Of a stretch of DNA of 64,000 bases, positions 16,870-25,637 are shown piece by piece. The DNA lies in assembly GCF_001552355.1 (NCBI RefSeq), contig NZ_BCRA01000015.1, positions 1 to 64,000 on the forward strand. Reading direction: 5' to 3'. Position 1 is the stretch's first letter; every line of letters starts with the position of its first letter. Made by a program: the position numbers and the translations under genes. Source of the stretch: Microbacterium resistens NBRC 103078. Lineage in GTDB: Bacteria > Actinomycetota > Actinomycetes > Actinomycetales > Microbacteriaceae. The notes beneath the pieces are model-generated. The model searched no databases and was not told the origin of the DNA. It was given only the letters and a program-made list of their open reading frames with translations.

Positions 16870-17697
16870 ATGGCCAACTTCACCATCGCCGACATCAAGG
16901 CGCTGCGTGAGCAGCTCGGCACGGGAATGGTCGACACCAAGAAGGCGCTCGAGGAGGCCGGCGGCGACGTCGAGAAGGCCACCGAGATCCTGCGTCTCAA
17001 GGGTGCCAAGGGCAACGCCAAGCGCGCCGACCGCTCCACCAGCGAGGGTCTGGTCGTCGCCCGCGAGAACGGCAACAGCGTCACGCTGATCGAGCTCGCC
17101 TGCGAGACGGACTTCGTCGCGAAGAACGAGCGCTTCATCGCGCTGGCCGAGAAGGTCGCGGACGCGGCCGCCGCGGCGTCGGCGAACACCGTCGAGGAGG
17201 TCCTCGCGGCCTCCGCCGGCGGCCAGACCGTCGAGCAGCTGATCTCCGACGAGGCCGCCATCATCGGCGAGAAGGTCGAGCTGCGGCGCGTCCGCACCGT
17301 GACCGGCGACGCCGTCTCGGTGTACCTGCACCGCACGAGCAAGGACCTGCCGCCGCAGATCGGCGTCGTCGTCGCCTACACGGGTGACGACGCGGAGACC
17401 GCGCGCAGCATCGCCCAGCACATCTCCTTCGCCAACCCGTCGTACCTCACCCGTGAGGACGTCCCGGCAGCGGACGTGGAGAAGGAGCGCGAGATCGTCA
17501 CCGAGATATCCCGCAACGAGGGCAAGCCGGAGGCGGCCCTGCCGAAGATCGTCGAGGGCCGTGTGTCCGCGTTCTTCAAGCAGGTCGCGCTCCTCGAGCA
17601 GGACTACGCCAAGGACAACAAGCTGTCCGTCGGCCAGGTCGCGAAGGACGCCGGCATCACGGTGACGGACTTCGCGCGCTTCAAGGTCGGCGCGTAA
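16870..17697 (+). CDS. tsf: Elongation factor Ts
   Basis: Guanine-nucleotide exchange factor for EF-Tu, 275 residues. The N-terminal UBA-like domain ([33 protein letters not shown]) and the [10 protein letters not shown] motif that contacts EF-Tu are present, and the C-terminal module includes [26 protein letters not shown] precedes the ATG. A strong terminator follows. Confidence 0.97.
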   Translation: MANFTIADIKALREQLGTGMVDTKKALEEAGGDVEKATEILRLKGAKGNAKRADRSTSEGLVVARENGNSVTLIELACETDFVAKNERFIALAEKVADAAAAASANTVEEVLAASAGGQTVEQLISDEAAIIGEKVELRRVRTVTGDAVSVYLHRTSKDLPPQIGVVVAYTGDDAETARSIAQHISFANPSYLTREDVPAADVEKEREIVTEISRNEGKPEAALPKIVEGRVSAFFKQVALLEQDYAKDNKLSVGQVAKDAGITVTDFARFKVGA

Positions 17698-17704
17698 GAC
17701 CGCG

Positions 17705-17739
17705 GAAGGGGTTCGGATCATCGCGATCCGAACCCCTTC
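17705..17739 (+). terminator. Terminator after tsf
   Basis: A 15-bp perfect stem, GAAGGGGTTCGGATC (17705-17719) and its complement (17725-17739), with a 5-base loop followed by TTCAT. It starts 7 bases after the tsf stop. Confidence 0.85.
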
Positions 17740-17797
17740 TTCATGCCCGCCGCGAGGCGCGCACGCTATTTTGATCAGGGACGAGAGGAACAACCCC

Positions 17798-18514
17798 ATG
17801 ATGCAAGGATCCGGACGCCGTCGCGTCGTTCTGAAGCTGTCGGGCGAGGCGTTCGGCGGCGGCCAGCTCGGGGTCAACCCCGACATCGTCGGCCAGATCG
17901 CCCGAGAGATCGCCGCGGCGACCGACGAGGTCGAGATCGCGGTCGTGGTCGGCGGAGGCAACTTCTTCCGCGGCGCGGAGCTGAGCCAGCGCGGGATGGA
18001 CCGCGGACGTGCGGACTACATGGGCATGCTGGGCACCGTCATGAACGCCCTCGCCCTCCAGGACTTCCTCGAGCAGGCCGGCGCCGAGCCGCGCGTGCAG
18101 TCCGCGATCGCCATGACCCAGGTCGCCGAGCCCTACATCCCCCTCCGCGCCGAGCGGCACATGGAGAAGGGGCGCGTCGTCATCTTCGGTGCCGGCGCCG
18201 GCCTTCCGTACTTCTCCACCGACACCGTCGCCGCCCAGCGGGCGCTCGAGATCCGCGCGACCGAGGTGCTCGTCGCCAAGAACGGCGTGGACGCGATCTA
18301 CACCGCGGACCCGAACAAGGACTCGTCCGCGGAGCGCATCGACCACGTCACCTACCGCGAAGCCCTGCAGAAGGGGCTCAAGGTCGTGGACTCGACGGCG
18401 TTCAGCCTCTGCATGGACAACGGCATGGACATGCGCGTGTTCGGCATGGAGCCGGCCGGCAACATCACCCGTGCGCTGCGCGGCGAGGCCATCGGCACCC
18501 GCGTCACGGCCTGA
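17798..18514 (+). CDS. pyrH: UMP kinase
   Basis: Phosphorylates UMP to UDP in pyrimidine synthesis; amino-acid-kinase fold, hexameric in relatives. About 238 residues: [14 protein letters not shown] (ATP site), [51 protein letters not shown]. The ATG at 17798 has GAGAGGA at 17784-17789; an alternative ATG follows at 17801 and a TTG at 17771 is less likely. A TATTTT (17767-17772) could be its own -10, since the tsf terminator lies upstream. Confidence 0.95.
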   Translation: MMQGSGRRRVVLKLSGEAFGGGQLGVNPDIVGQIAREIAAATDEVEIAVVVGGGNFFRGAELSQRGMDRGRADYMGMLGTVMNALALQDFLEQAGAEPRVQSAIAMTQVAEPYIPLRAERHMEKGRVVIFGAGAGLPYFSTDTVAAQRALEIRATEVLVAKNGVDAIYTADPNKDSSAERIDHVTYREALQKGLKVVDSTAFSLCMDNGMDMRVFGMEPAGNITRALRGEAIGTRVTA

Positions 18515-18564
18515 GCGCCGCGCCCGGCCCGGCGCCCCGCACGGGGGCGGCGGGCCGCCCCGAG

Positions 18565-18595
18565 TAGACTGAGACGAACCCTCTGACGATTGGAG
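18565..18595 (+). promoter_or_regulatory. frr promoter and ribosome site
   Basis: TAGACT (18565-18570) as -10, with GGAG at 18592-18595 five bases before the GTG. This transcript would have a short leader rather than being leaderless. Confidence 0.5.
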
Positions 18596-18600
18596 CCCCC

Positions 18601-19155
18601 GTGATCGCGGACGTCCTCGCCGACACCACTTCCCGCATGCAGCGCGCCGTCGAGGCTGCGAAGGAGGACTTCGCCACGGTGCGCACCGGCCGCGCGAACC
18701 CGCAGCTCTTCCAGAAGCTGATGGTCGACTACTACGGTTCGCCCACTCCGCTCGCCCAGCTCGCGTCCCTGGCCAACCCCGAGGCGCGCACGCTCCTGAT
18801 CACGCCCTACGACAAGTCCGCGCTGAAGGCCATCGAACAGGCCGTCCGCGACATGCCGAACCTCGGCGCGAACCCCTCGAACGACGGCAACATCATCCGG
18901 GTGACGATGCCGGAGCTCACGGCGGACCGCCGCAAGGAGTACGTCAAGCTCGTGAAGTCCAAGGGCGAGGACGCGAAGGTCCACGTCCGCGGCATCCGCC
19001 GCAAGGCCAAGGACGAGCTCGACGGGCTCAAGAGCGAGCTCGGTGAAGACGAGATCGCCCGCGGCGAGAAGGAGCTGGACGCCCTCACGCGCCAGCACGT
19101 CGACCTCATCGACGAGGCTGTGAAGCGCAAAGAGGCCGAACTGCTCGAGGTGTGA
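18601..19155 (+). CDS. frr: Ribosome recycling factor
   Basis: Splits post-termination ribosomes with EF-G. 184 residues, the usual length. [49 protein letters not shown] and [23 protein letters not shown] are hallmark segments. GTG start at 18601. Follows pyrH, the common bacterial order, and is 7 bases ahead of cdsA. Confidence 0.97.
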   Translation: MIADVLADTTSRMQRAVEAAKEDFATVRTGRANPQLFQKLMVDYYGSPTPLAQLASLANPEARTLLITPYDKSALKAIEQAVRDMPNLGANPSNDGNIIRVTMPELTADRRKEYVKLVKSKGEDAKVHVRGIRRKAKDELDGLKSELGEDEIARGEKELDALTRQHVDLIDEAVKRKEAELLEV

Positions 19156-19162
19156 GGTCGGG

Positions 19163-20182
19163 ATGACAGGTCCTTCGGCGGACGAACCGCAGGACATCCC
19201 GCCGCGCCCTCCGCTTCCCGCTCCTCGCCACGGTGATCAGCTGCATGCGCAGTGGCAGGCGAAGAAGGCCGAGATCGGCACTCAGGTCTCGCACGCCCGG
19301 GATCAGCTCGACCAGGCGAACGAGCGCATCAAGGAGCGGACGGGCCGTGACCTCGTCGTGGCGATCCTGATCGGGCTGCTGATCGGCGGGGCCCTGCTGG
19401 CGTCCCTCGTGTTCGTCAAGTGGGCGTTCGTGATCTTCGCGGTCGCGGCGGCGCTGCTGGCGATCGGAGAGCTCGTCCTCGCCCTGCGCACGGGCGGGCG
19501 ACGGGTGGATCTCTGGCCGCAGCTCGTCGTCGGCGCGGCGCTCGTCACGGCGGGCTACTTCGCCGACCCGTGGCTGTGCTGGGTGATGCTCTTCGTCGCG
19601 GTGTTCGTCGTCGTGGTGTGGCGCCTGGTCGGGCAGATGGCCGCCAGGGACGGGCGCACGTACGGCGACGTCCTCACCGACGCCGTCTCCGCGGGGTTCA
19701 TCCAGATATACATCCCCTTCCTCGCTGCGACCGCGCTCATGCTGCTGCGCGAGGAGCGGGGGGAGTGGTGGGTGCTCTCGTTCATCATCGTGGTGGTCGT
19801 GGCAGACACCGCCGCCTACGCCTCCGGCCTGCTGTTCGGCCGGGGCGGGCGGCATCCGATGGCTCCGCGGGTGAGCCCGAAGAAGACCTGGGAGGGCTTC
19901 GCGGGCGCGGTCGCGGGCTCCCTCCTCGCCGGTGCGCTGCTCGGCGTCTTCCTGCTCGGGCTGCCGTGGTGGGCGGGACTGATCATCGGCGCCGCCCTGG
20001 TCGCATCCGCGACCCTCGGCGACCTCGCCGAGTCGATGCTCAAGCGCGACCTCGGCATCAAGGACATGAGCTCGTGGCTCCCCGGCCACGGAGGCCTCCT
20101 CGATCGTCTCGACAGCATCCTCCCCTCTGCGGTGGTCGCCCTGGCCCTGTTCCATCTCCTCAGCCCCCTGGCGGTATCGTGA
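19163..20182 (+). CDS. cdsA: Phosphatidate cytidylyltransferase
   Basis: Makes CDP-diacylglycerol, the precursor of the major phospholipids, in the membrane. 339 residues: a hydrophilic N-terminus with a probable coiled coil (VSHARDQLDQANERIKERTG) and then about eight membrane segments. The family signature is near the C-terminus: SMLKRDLGIKDMSSWLPGHGG, followed by LLDRLDS. SPKKTWEG is the conserved cytoplasmic loop. It overlaps the next gene by 4 bases (GTGA). Confidence 0.94.
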   Translation: MTGPSADEPQDIPPRPPLPAPRHGDQLHAQWQAKKAEIGTQVSHARDQLDQANERIKERTGRDLVVAILIGLLIGGALLASLVFVKWAFVIFAVAAALLAIGELVLALRTGGRRVDLWPQLVVGAALVTAGYFADPWLCWVMLFVAVFVVVVWRLVGQMAARDGRTYGDVLTDAVSAGFIQIYIPFLAATALMLLREERGEWWVLSFIIVVVVADTAAYASGLLFGRGGRHPMAPRVSPKKTWEGFAGAVAGSLLAGALLGVFLLGLPWWAGLIIGAALVASATLGDLAESMLKRDLGIKDMSSWLPGHGGLLDRLDSILPSAVVALALFHLLSPLAVS

Positions 20183-20751
20183 CCCTCTCCTCCTCTCCGG
20201 CCGACGGCGCCTCGGCGCCCTTCCCCCTCGCTCAGGGACGCGAGAAGGGCTATCAGCGTTCCGCGGTGGACGCCTTCCTCGCGCGGGCCAAGACCGCGTT
20301 CGAGGCGAACCCGCCCGAGCTCGACGCGGCCAGCGTGCGGGCCGTCTCGTTCCCGCTCGTCCGCGGCGGCTACCGCATCGCCGAGGTCGACGCCGCGTTG
20401 GCGCGGGTCGAGGACGCGTTCGCGGGACGCGAGCGCAGCACGGCGCTCTCGCAGAAGGGCGCGCGCGCCTGGGTGAGCCGCGCGCGTTCCGAGGCCCAGG
20501 TCATCCTGGACCACCTGAACCGCCCGAAGGGGCATCGCTTCGCGCGGACGGGACTGCTCACCTTCGGCTACCGGGTGGACGAGGTGGACCACGTGGCCGA
20601 GCGGATCGTCCGCTACCTCCGCGACGGTGACGCGCTGTCGGCGGAGCAGGTCCGTCACACGGCCTTCCGGATGCAGCGGCGCGGATACCGCGAGGAGCAG
20701 GTGGATGCGCTGCTGGACGCCACGATCGAGGTGCTCCTCGCGGTCCGCTGA
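20179..20751 (+). CDS. DivIVA-domain repeat protein
   Basis: About 190 residues containing four copies of a short motif GYxxxxVDxxLxR: GYQRSAVDAFLAR (24-36), GYRIAEVDAALAR (64-76), GYRVDEVDHVAER (130-142) and GYREEQVDALLDA (169-181), each preceded by a Phe-rich turn. This is the short DivIVA-like domain seen in actinobacterial envelope proteins. There is no membrane segment or long coiled coil, so it is not a full DivIVA/Wag31. Coupling to cdsA hints at membrane or polar-growth functions, which is inference. Confidence 0.75.
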   Translation: MTLSSSPADGASAPFPLAQGREKGYQRSAVDAFLARAKTAFEANPPELDAASVRAVSFPLVRGGYRIAEVDAALARVEDAFAGRERSTALSQKGARAWVSRARSEAQVILDHLNRPKGHRFARTGLLTFGYRVDEVDHVAERIVRYLRDGDALSAEQVRHTAFRMQRRGYREEQVDALLDATIEVLLAVR

Positions 20752-20809
20752 CCGCGAGTGCGCGTGCTCATGGTGGATTCAGCATCGGGTCGCTAGACTG
20801 GGGCGCATT

Positions 20810-21538
20810 GTGACTCCCGATAACGATTTGGTTTCGACGGACGCTGCCCGAGCCGACGTCTCCGTCCGCGCGAAGGCGCCGCGCCGAGGCGCCGCGACGC
20901 CCCGGCGCCGCACGACCGCGACGATCCTCGCCGGTCTGGCCGTCGTCGGTTTCTCCGCTGCGATCGTCGCGCCGGCGGGCATCGCCATGGCGACCCCGTC
21001 CGCCGACGAACCGGCGGCCGCGCAGAGCGTGTACTCGCTGGCCGCCAAGGACGCCCAGACCTTCGACATCACGGTGCAGGGCGCTCAGGGCGTTCAGGCG
21101 ACCCCGATCGCGCGCGAGGGCTTCGAGGTGTACGTGACGCCCACGCCGACCCCCACGCCGACCCCGGAGCCCGCCTCGGATCCGGGCTCCGGCTCGTCCG
21201 AGGAATCGGGCGAGTCGTCCGGTGGCGGGGGCGGTGGCGGCCCCATGTACTACACCGGAGGGGGCGACCCGGCCGCGTGGATGGCGGCGGCGGGCATCGC
21301 GCCGGAGGACTGGGGCTACGTCGACTACATCGTCAGCCGGGAGAGCGGCTGGAACCCGAATGCGGTGAACTCGTCGTCCGGTGCGAGCGGGCTCGTCCAG
21401 GCGCTTCCGTGCGACAAGGTGCCGGGCAGCTGCTTCGATCCGGTGGACAACCTCCGCTGGGCGGACGGCTATGCGAAGAGCCGGTACGGGAGCTGGGCGG
21501 AGGCCGTCGGCTTCTGGTCCGCCAACCACTGGTGGTGA
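20810..21538 (+). CDS. Secreted lysozyme-fold (transglycosylase-like/aggregation-promoting) protein
   Basis: About 242 residues. A long basic n-region and hydrophobic core (TTATILAGLAVVGFSAAIVA), with a likely cleavage after AMA, are followed by a Thr-Pro repeat linker, a Gly-rich hinge and a C-terminal domain with SRESGWNPNAVNSSSGASG and Trp-rich ending SANHWW. This matches the C-terminal domain of aggregation-promoting and resuscitation-type factors, with Glu in SRESGW as the likely catalytic acid. TAGACT at 20794-20799 is a good -10; the GTG at 20810 is 10 bases away. Confidence 0.82.
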   Translation: MTPDNDLVSTDAARADVSVRAKAPRRGAATPRRRTTATILAGLAVVGFSAAIVAPAGIAMATPSADEPAAAQSVYSLAAKDAQTFDITVQGAQGVQATPIAREGFEVYVTPTPTPTPTPEPASDPGSGSSEESGESSGGGGGGGPMYYTGGGDPAAWMAAAGIAPEDWGYVDYIVSRESGWNPNAVNSSSGASGLVQALPCDKVPGSCFDPVDNLRWADGYAKSRYGSWAEAVGFWSANHWW

Positions 21539-21553
21539 GCGTCCGCGCCCGCC

Positions 21554-21838
21554 ATGCCCCGATCGCACCGTCGTCGTCCTGAACGCCCGCGCGACGACGC
21601 CCTCGACCGCCTCATCGCGGGGTGGAAGCGCACGGAGATCCGCGGCGGCGTGGAGTGGTACGTGCAGCCGATCTCGGCCGCGCAGGCGCAGAAGGAGTAC
21701 GTCTGCCCCGGATGCCGGAGCCTCGTGCTGCCCGGCGTCGCCCACGTCGTGACGTGGCGCGCGGACGGCGTGCTCGGCGACGCCGCCGACCTCGCGGCAC
21801 GGCGCCACTGGCACAACGGGTGCTGGCGGAGGCGCTGA
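21554..21838 (+). CDS. Small zinc-ribbon-like protein, function unknown
   Basis: 94 residues, very basic N-terminus. YVCPGCRSLVLPGVAHVV supplies a CxxC pair, and RRHWHNGCWRRR near the end offers His/Cys ligands, so a single zinc site is likely. Homologues in actinobacteria are annotated loosely, sometimes as ATP/GTP-binding, but no nucleotide-binding motif is visible. Its stop overlaps the next start (TGATG), indicating coupled translation with the hydrolase. Confidence 0.75.
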   Translation: MPRSHRRRPERPRDDALDRLIAGWKRTEIRGGVEWYVQPISAAQAQKEYVCPGCRSLVLPGVAHVVTWRADGVLGDAADLAARRHWHNGCWRRR

Positions 21839-22554
21839 TGGAGATCCGTGGGCCTCTGGACCTCCCTGCGCGGCGAGAGGACCTGACCCTGCGCACGGCC
21901 GACGGGCTCACCCTCGTCGGTGAGCTGGCCCTTCCGCTCGACCGGGATCCGGCGGCCACGCTGGTGACCCTCCACCCCCTGCCCACGGCGGGCGGGTTCA
22001 TGGACTCCCACATCATCCGGAAGGCCGCCGCCCGGCTTCCGGCGCTCGCCGACCTGGCGGTGCTGCGGTTCAACACGCGGGGCACGAGGTCGCAGCGCGG
22101 CACGAGCGAGGGGTCCTTCGGCGGCGGTGTCGACGAGGAGCACGACGTCGCGGCCGCGATGGCCCTCGTCCGCGAACGGGGCCTGCCGGCTCCGTGGCTC
22201 GTCGGATGGTCGTTCGGCACCGAGCTGGCGCTGAAGTACGGCCGCGATCACGCGGTGGACGGGGTCATCCTCCTCTCGCCTCCGCTGCATCGGACCACCG
22301 ACGCCGAACTCGCCGGATGGGCCGACGACCCGCGGCGCGTGATCGCCCTCATCCCGGAGCTCGACGACTACCTGCGTCCGGACGAGGCCGCGCGGCGATT
22401 CGCAGCGATCCCGCACGCGACGCTGATCGCGGTCGAGGGCGGGCGGCACCTCTGGGTGGGCGAGTCCCAGACCCGGCGGGTGCTCACGGAGATCGTCGCC
22501 GCCGTCAACCCGGCGGCCCTGCCGCTGCCGCTGCACTGGCCGGCTGCCCGCTGA
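21838..22554 (+). CDS. Alpha/beta hydrolase
   Basis: 238 residues. The nucleophile elbow is WLVGWSFGTELALKYG (GWSFG), with the strand-turn LHPLPTAGGFMDS upstream (oxyanion region), VLRFNTRGTRSQRGTSEG, and a late His in GGRHLW; an Asp in LIPELDDYLRP could complete the triad. Substrate unknown. The LHP...GG and FNTRG segments resemble the YcjY/DUF-type intracellular hydrolases. Confidence 0.85.
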   Translation: MEIRGPLDLPARREDLTLRTADGLTLVGELALPLDRDPAATLVTLHPLPTAGGFMDSHIIRKAAARLPALADLAVLRFNTRGTRSQRGTSEGSFGGGVDEEHDVAAAMALVRERGLPAPWLVGWSFGTELALKYGRDHAVDGVILLSPPLHRTTDAELAGWADDPRRVIALIPELDDYLRPDEAARRFAAIPHATLIAVEGGRHLWVGESQTRRVLTEIVAAVNPAALPLPLHWPAAR

Positions 22555-22581
22555 CCGCCCGGACGAGCCGCATCGCGGGTG

Positions 22582-23646
22582 TCACCGCTCGTTCATCCTC
22601 GGGATCAGGACCTGGCGGTAGATGATCAGGATGCTCGCGGCCACCGGGATCGCGATCAGGGCGCCGAGAAGGCCCAGCAGCGCGCCGCCGGCCAGGGCCG
22701 CGATCACGACCACGGCACCGGGCACCGAGACCGCCCGGTTCATGACGCGCGGGGAGATCACGTACGCCTCGATCTGCATGTAGACGAGGTAGTACACCGC
22801 GGCGATGATCGCCGTGGTCGGATACGGCAGCCCGCCGAGCCCCGGGATGAGACAGATGAGGACGATCAGCGTGGACCCCGTGAGGGTGCCGACCAGCGGG
22901 ATCAGGGAGAAGAAGAAGGCGATGACCGCGAGCACCGCGGGGAACGGCGCCTGGATGATCGACAGGAGGATGGCGCTGAGGACTCCGTTGATGACGCCCA
23001 TGGTGACCTGCCCCATGACGTAGTAGCCGACGGAGGCGGTGATCTGTTCCGCGAGATCCACGAACCGCGCCCTCTTGGAGGCGGGGACGAGCTGGTAGAC
23101 GGAGCTCTTCAGCGAGGGGATCGCCGAGGTGAAGTAGATCGTCAGGATCAGCACGATGAAGGCCCCGGCGAGACCCGTCACGATCGCCGTTCCGGCCGCC
23201 ACCACGCTCTCGGTGATGGATCCCCAGTTGCGCAGCAGCCAGTCCGTGGCGTTGCTGATGAGGTCGTCGAGGAAGGCCGGCTGGAGGCCGGGGAAGACCG
23301 ACAGCACCCAGTCCTTGACGTCTTCCAGGGCCGTGCTCTGCAAGAAGACCGTGATCTGGCGCACCAGCTGCGTGATCTGGTCGATCAGGATCGGCAGGAC
23401 CATCAGCACGATGCCGGTGAACACCCCGAGGACCGCGAGGATCGTCACGAGCACCGCAGCCCACCGAGGGACGCGGTGCCGCGTGAGGAACGTGATGGCC
23501 GGGTCGAGACCGAGACTGAGGAACAGGGCCGTGCCGACGTACAGCAGGATCGTGGACAGCGACTCGACGCTGTTGATGAGCATGATGCCCAGACCCACGC
23601 CCAGGGTCGCCACCAGGGCGGTGCGGAACGGGTTGTGGATCTTCAT
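22582..23646 (-). CDS. AI-2E family (TqsA/PerM-like) membrane transporter
   Basis: 354 residues with about eight transmembrane segments. The family pattern shows as FLSLGLDPAITFLTRHRVPRWAAVLVT near the N-terminus, a long extracytoplasmic loop around LQSTALEDVKDWVLSVFPGL, and the late segment YVISPRVMNRAVSVPGAVVVIAALAGGALLG. Relatives export autoinducer-2 or act as Na+/H+ antiporters; the substrate here is unknown. ATG at 23646 with GAGGAG upstream, rather than the long spurious extension. Confidence 0.88.
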   Translation of the reverse strand: MKIHNPFRTALVATLGVGLGIMLINSVESLSTILLYVGTALFLSLGLDPAITFLTRHRVPRWAAVLVTILAVLGVFTGIVLMVLPILIDQITQLVRQITVFLQSTALEDVKDWVLSVFPGLQPAFLDDLISNATDWLLRNWGSITESVVAAGTAIVTGLAGAFIVLILTIYFTSAIPSLKSSVYQLVPASKRARFVDLAEQITASVGYYVMGQVTMGVINGVLSAILLSIIQAPFPAVLAVIAFFFSLIPLVGTLTGSTLIVLICLIPGLGGLPYPTTAIIAAVYYLVYMQIEAYVISPRVMNRAVSVPGAVVVIAALAGGALLGLLGALIAIPVAASILIIYRQVLIPRMNER

Positions 23647-23816
23647 GCGGCTCCTCGGTCTCGGACGACCACAGCGTAGTCGCGAGCAGGGACGGAACCG
23701 GGGCGCGACGCCCCAGGATCGTGCCCCTCGTGGCATCCTTTCAGGTCGTTTCGCTAGTCTGAAACGTCGAGCGGAGATCCCGGGCGTCCGCCGGCGGATC
23801 ACGGAGGAGACTTTTC

Positions 23817-25637
23817 GTGCGTTTTGTATGGGCCGTCCTGGCCTTCGTGCTGGCTGCGGTCCTCATCGGGACCGGTATCGCGCAGCGGAGCATCTTCCTC
23901 GGCCCGAAGGACGTGACCGCGGAGCTGTCCGTCGACCAGCCTCAGCGCTACACGATGATCGACGGTGAGGTGCTCCGCTCCCACCCGGGCGAGCAGACCC
24001 TGGTGGCGCACGGCGACGGCACGATCTTCGTGGCCCAGGCGCGCACCGCCGACCTCGAGGCCTGGCTGTCCGACGTGCCCTACAACCGGATCGCCCTCGA
24101 CGACGCGGGCGAGCCGGCGGCGACGGTCGTGGAGCCGGAGGAGTCGACCGATGCCGCAGCCGGTTCCGCCGACGGGCGCGACCCGGCGGGCTCGGACCTG
24201 TGGCTGGACGAGCTCACCGACGAGAACGCCTTGATCGACCGCATGCAGATCCCGGACGGCGTGAGCGTTCTCCTCGCCTCCGACGGCACGGCCGAGGCGC
24301 CGGCGGACGTGGCGGTCTCCTGGCCCCTCGACAACGCCACGCCCTGGGCCGGCCCGCTGATGGTGGCCGGTGGCGTCTTCGCGCTGCTCGGGCTGATCCT
24401 CTACATCCTCGCCGTGCGTCACTCCCGCCGCGGCAAGGGACCGCGGCGCAAGGGCCCGCCGCCGATGCCGCCGACCGAGCCGATCGAGCTCGCCCGCGGC
24501 CGGACGGGGGCCATCGACACGGGGGCGTCGTCGGACGCCTCCCGGGCCGAGCGCTCGGCTGCGCCTCGTCCCCGCGTGCGTCGGGCTTTGCTCGTGGTTC
24601 CCGCGATGGGTCTGTCCGCGGCGCTCCTGTCCGGGTGCACGCCCGACGCCTGGCCGCAGTTCACCGCCTCGCCGACGCCGACGCCCACCCCGACCGCCAC
24701 GCCCGACGGGACCCAACAGGCGCCGGCCGTCACCGAGACGCAGGCGGCACGCATCCTGGAGAACCTCGCCGCGACGGTCGCAGAGGCGGACGAGAAGCGC
24801 GATGCGACGCTCGCGGCCACGCGTCTGTCGGGGGCGGCCCTGGCCGAGCGCGAGACCGCGTACACCGTGCGCGGCACCGTGGCGGACTTCGCCCTCCCGG
24901 CCACGATCCCGCCGGAGAAGGTGCGCATCCTCGTGCCCCAGGCCTACGACTCCTGGCCGCGCACGACCATGATGCTCGTCGAGCACGGTTCCGACGAGAC
25001 CGTGCCGCCGCTGATCCTCACGATGACGCAGGCCGACCCGTGGTCGAACTACACGGTCGGATACGTCTCCGAGATGCAGGCCTCCGCGAAGCTCCCGGAC
25101 ATGGCTCCGGCCTGGCTCGGCGCGAAGCTCACGCCGCCGGACTCGCCGTTCCTCACCGTGGCCCCGGACAAGCTCGGCGAGACGTTCGCCGACGTCGTCG
25201 ACAACGGGGAGAAGAGCGCCGCGTACGACCAGTTCGACGAGACCTCGCTCGCGTTCGTCAAGGCCGTGAACGACAGTCGCGCCTCGGTCACCCAGGACCT
25301 GATCGACGCCGGGGCGGAGACGACCTCGGCCGCCGCGTTCGACGCCGTCGCCGGGGACGAGGAGCCGGTCGCGATCTCCACGATCGACAGCGGAGCGATC
25401 GTCGCGGTCACGGTCGATGACATCCAGTCCGTCACGCCGACCCAGGAGGGCGTGGACATCCGGACTGCGGAGAACTCCACGACGGCGGTCCTCGCCGGCG
25501 CGGCCACCTCGGCCACCGGGTTCCGCACGACCTACAGCATGCAGCTCTTCTTCGCCGTGCCCGCTCAGGGCTCTACGTCCCCGATCACCCTGCTCGCTGC
25601 CACGCAGCAGCTGCTCTCCGTGGAGGTCATCCCGTGA
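23817..25637 (+). CDS. Large envelope protein with an internal lipobox-like segment, function unknown
   Basis: 606 residues, unrecognised function. Segments are: N-terminal signal anchor (4-22), an extracytoplasmic region to about 175, a transmembrane helix (178-200), a basic Pro-rich cytoplasmic stretch (201-255), and a third hydrophobic segment RRALLVVPAMGLSAALLSGC whose end looks exactly like a lipoprotein lipobox (Cys274). A PT repeat linker and a 300-residue extracytoplasmic domain follow. It reads like a membrane protein fused to a lipoprotein. GTG start with GGAGGAGA upstream and TAGTCT (23755-23760) as a likely -10. Overlaps the thioredoxin gene by 4 bases. Confidence 0.75.
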   Translation: MRFVWAVLAFVLAAVLIGTGIAQRSIFLGPKDVTAELSVDQPQRYTMIDGEVLRSHPGEQTLVAHGDGTIFVAQARTADLEAWLSDVPYNRIALDDAGEPAATVVEPEESTDAAAGSADGRDPAGSDLWLDELTDENALIDRMQIPDGVSVLLASDGTAEAPADVAVSWPLDNATPWAGPLMVAGGVFALLGLILYILAVRHSRRGKGPRRKGPPPMPPTEPIELARGRTGAIDTGASSDASRAERSAAPRPRVRRALLVVPAMGLSAALLSGCTPDAWPQFTASPTPTPTPTATPDGTQQAPAVTETQAARILENLAATVAEADEKRDATLAATRLSGAALAERETAYTVRGTVADFALPATIPPEKVRILVPQAYDSWPRTTMMLVEHGSDETVPPLILTMTQADPWSNYTVGYVSEMQASAKLPDMAPAWLGAKLTPPDSPFLTVAPDKLGETFADVVDNGEKSAAYDQFDETSLAFVKAVNDSRASVTQDLIDAGAETTSAAAFDAVAGDEEPVAISTIDSGAIVAVTVDDIQSVTPTQEGVDIRTAENSTTAVLAGAATSATGFRTTYSMQLFFAVPAQGSTSPITLLAATQQLLSVEVIP

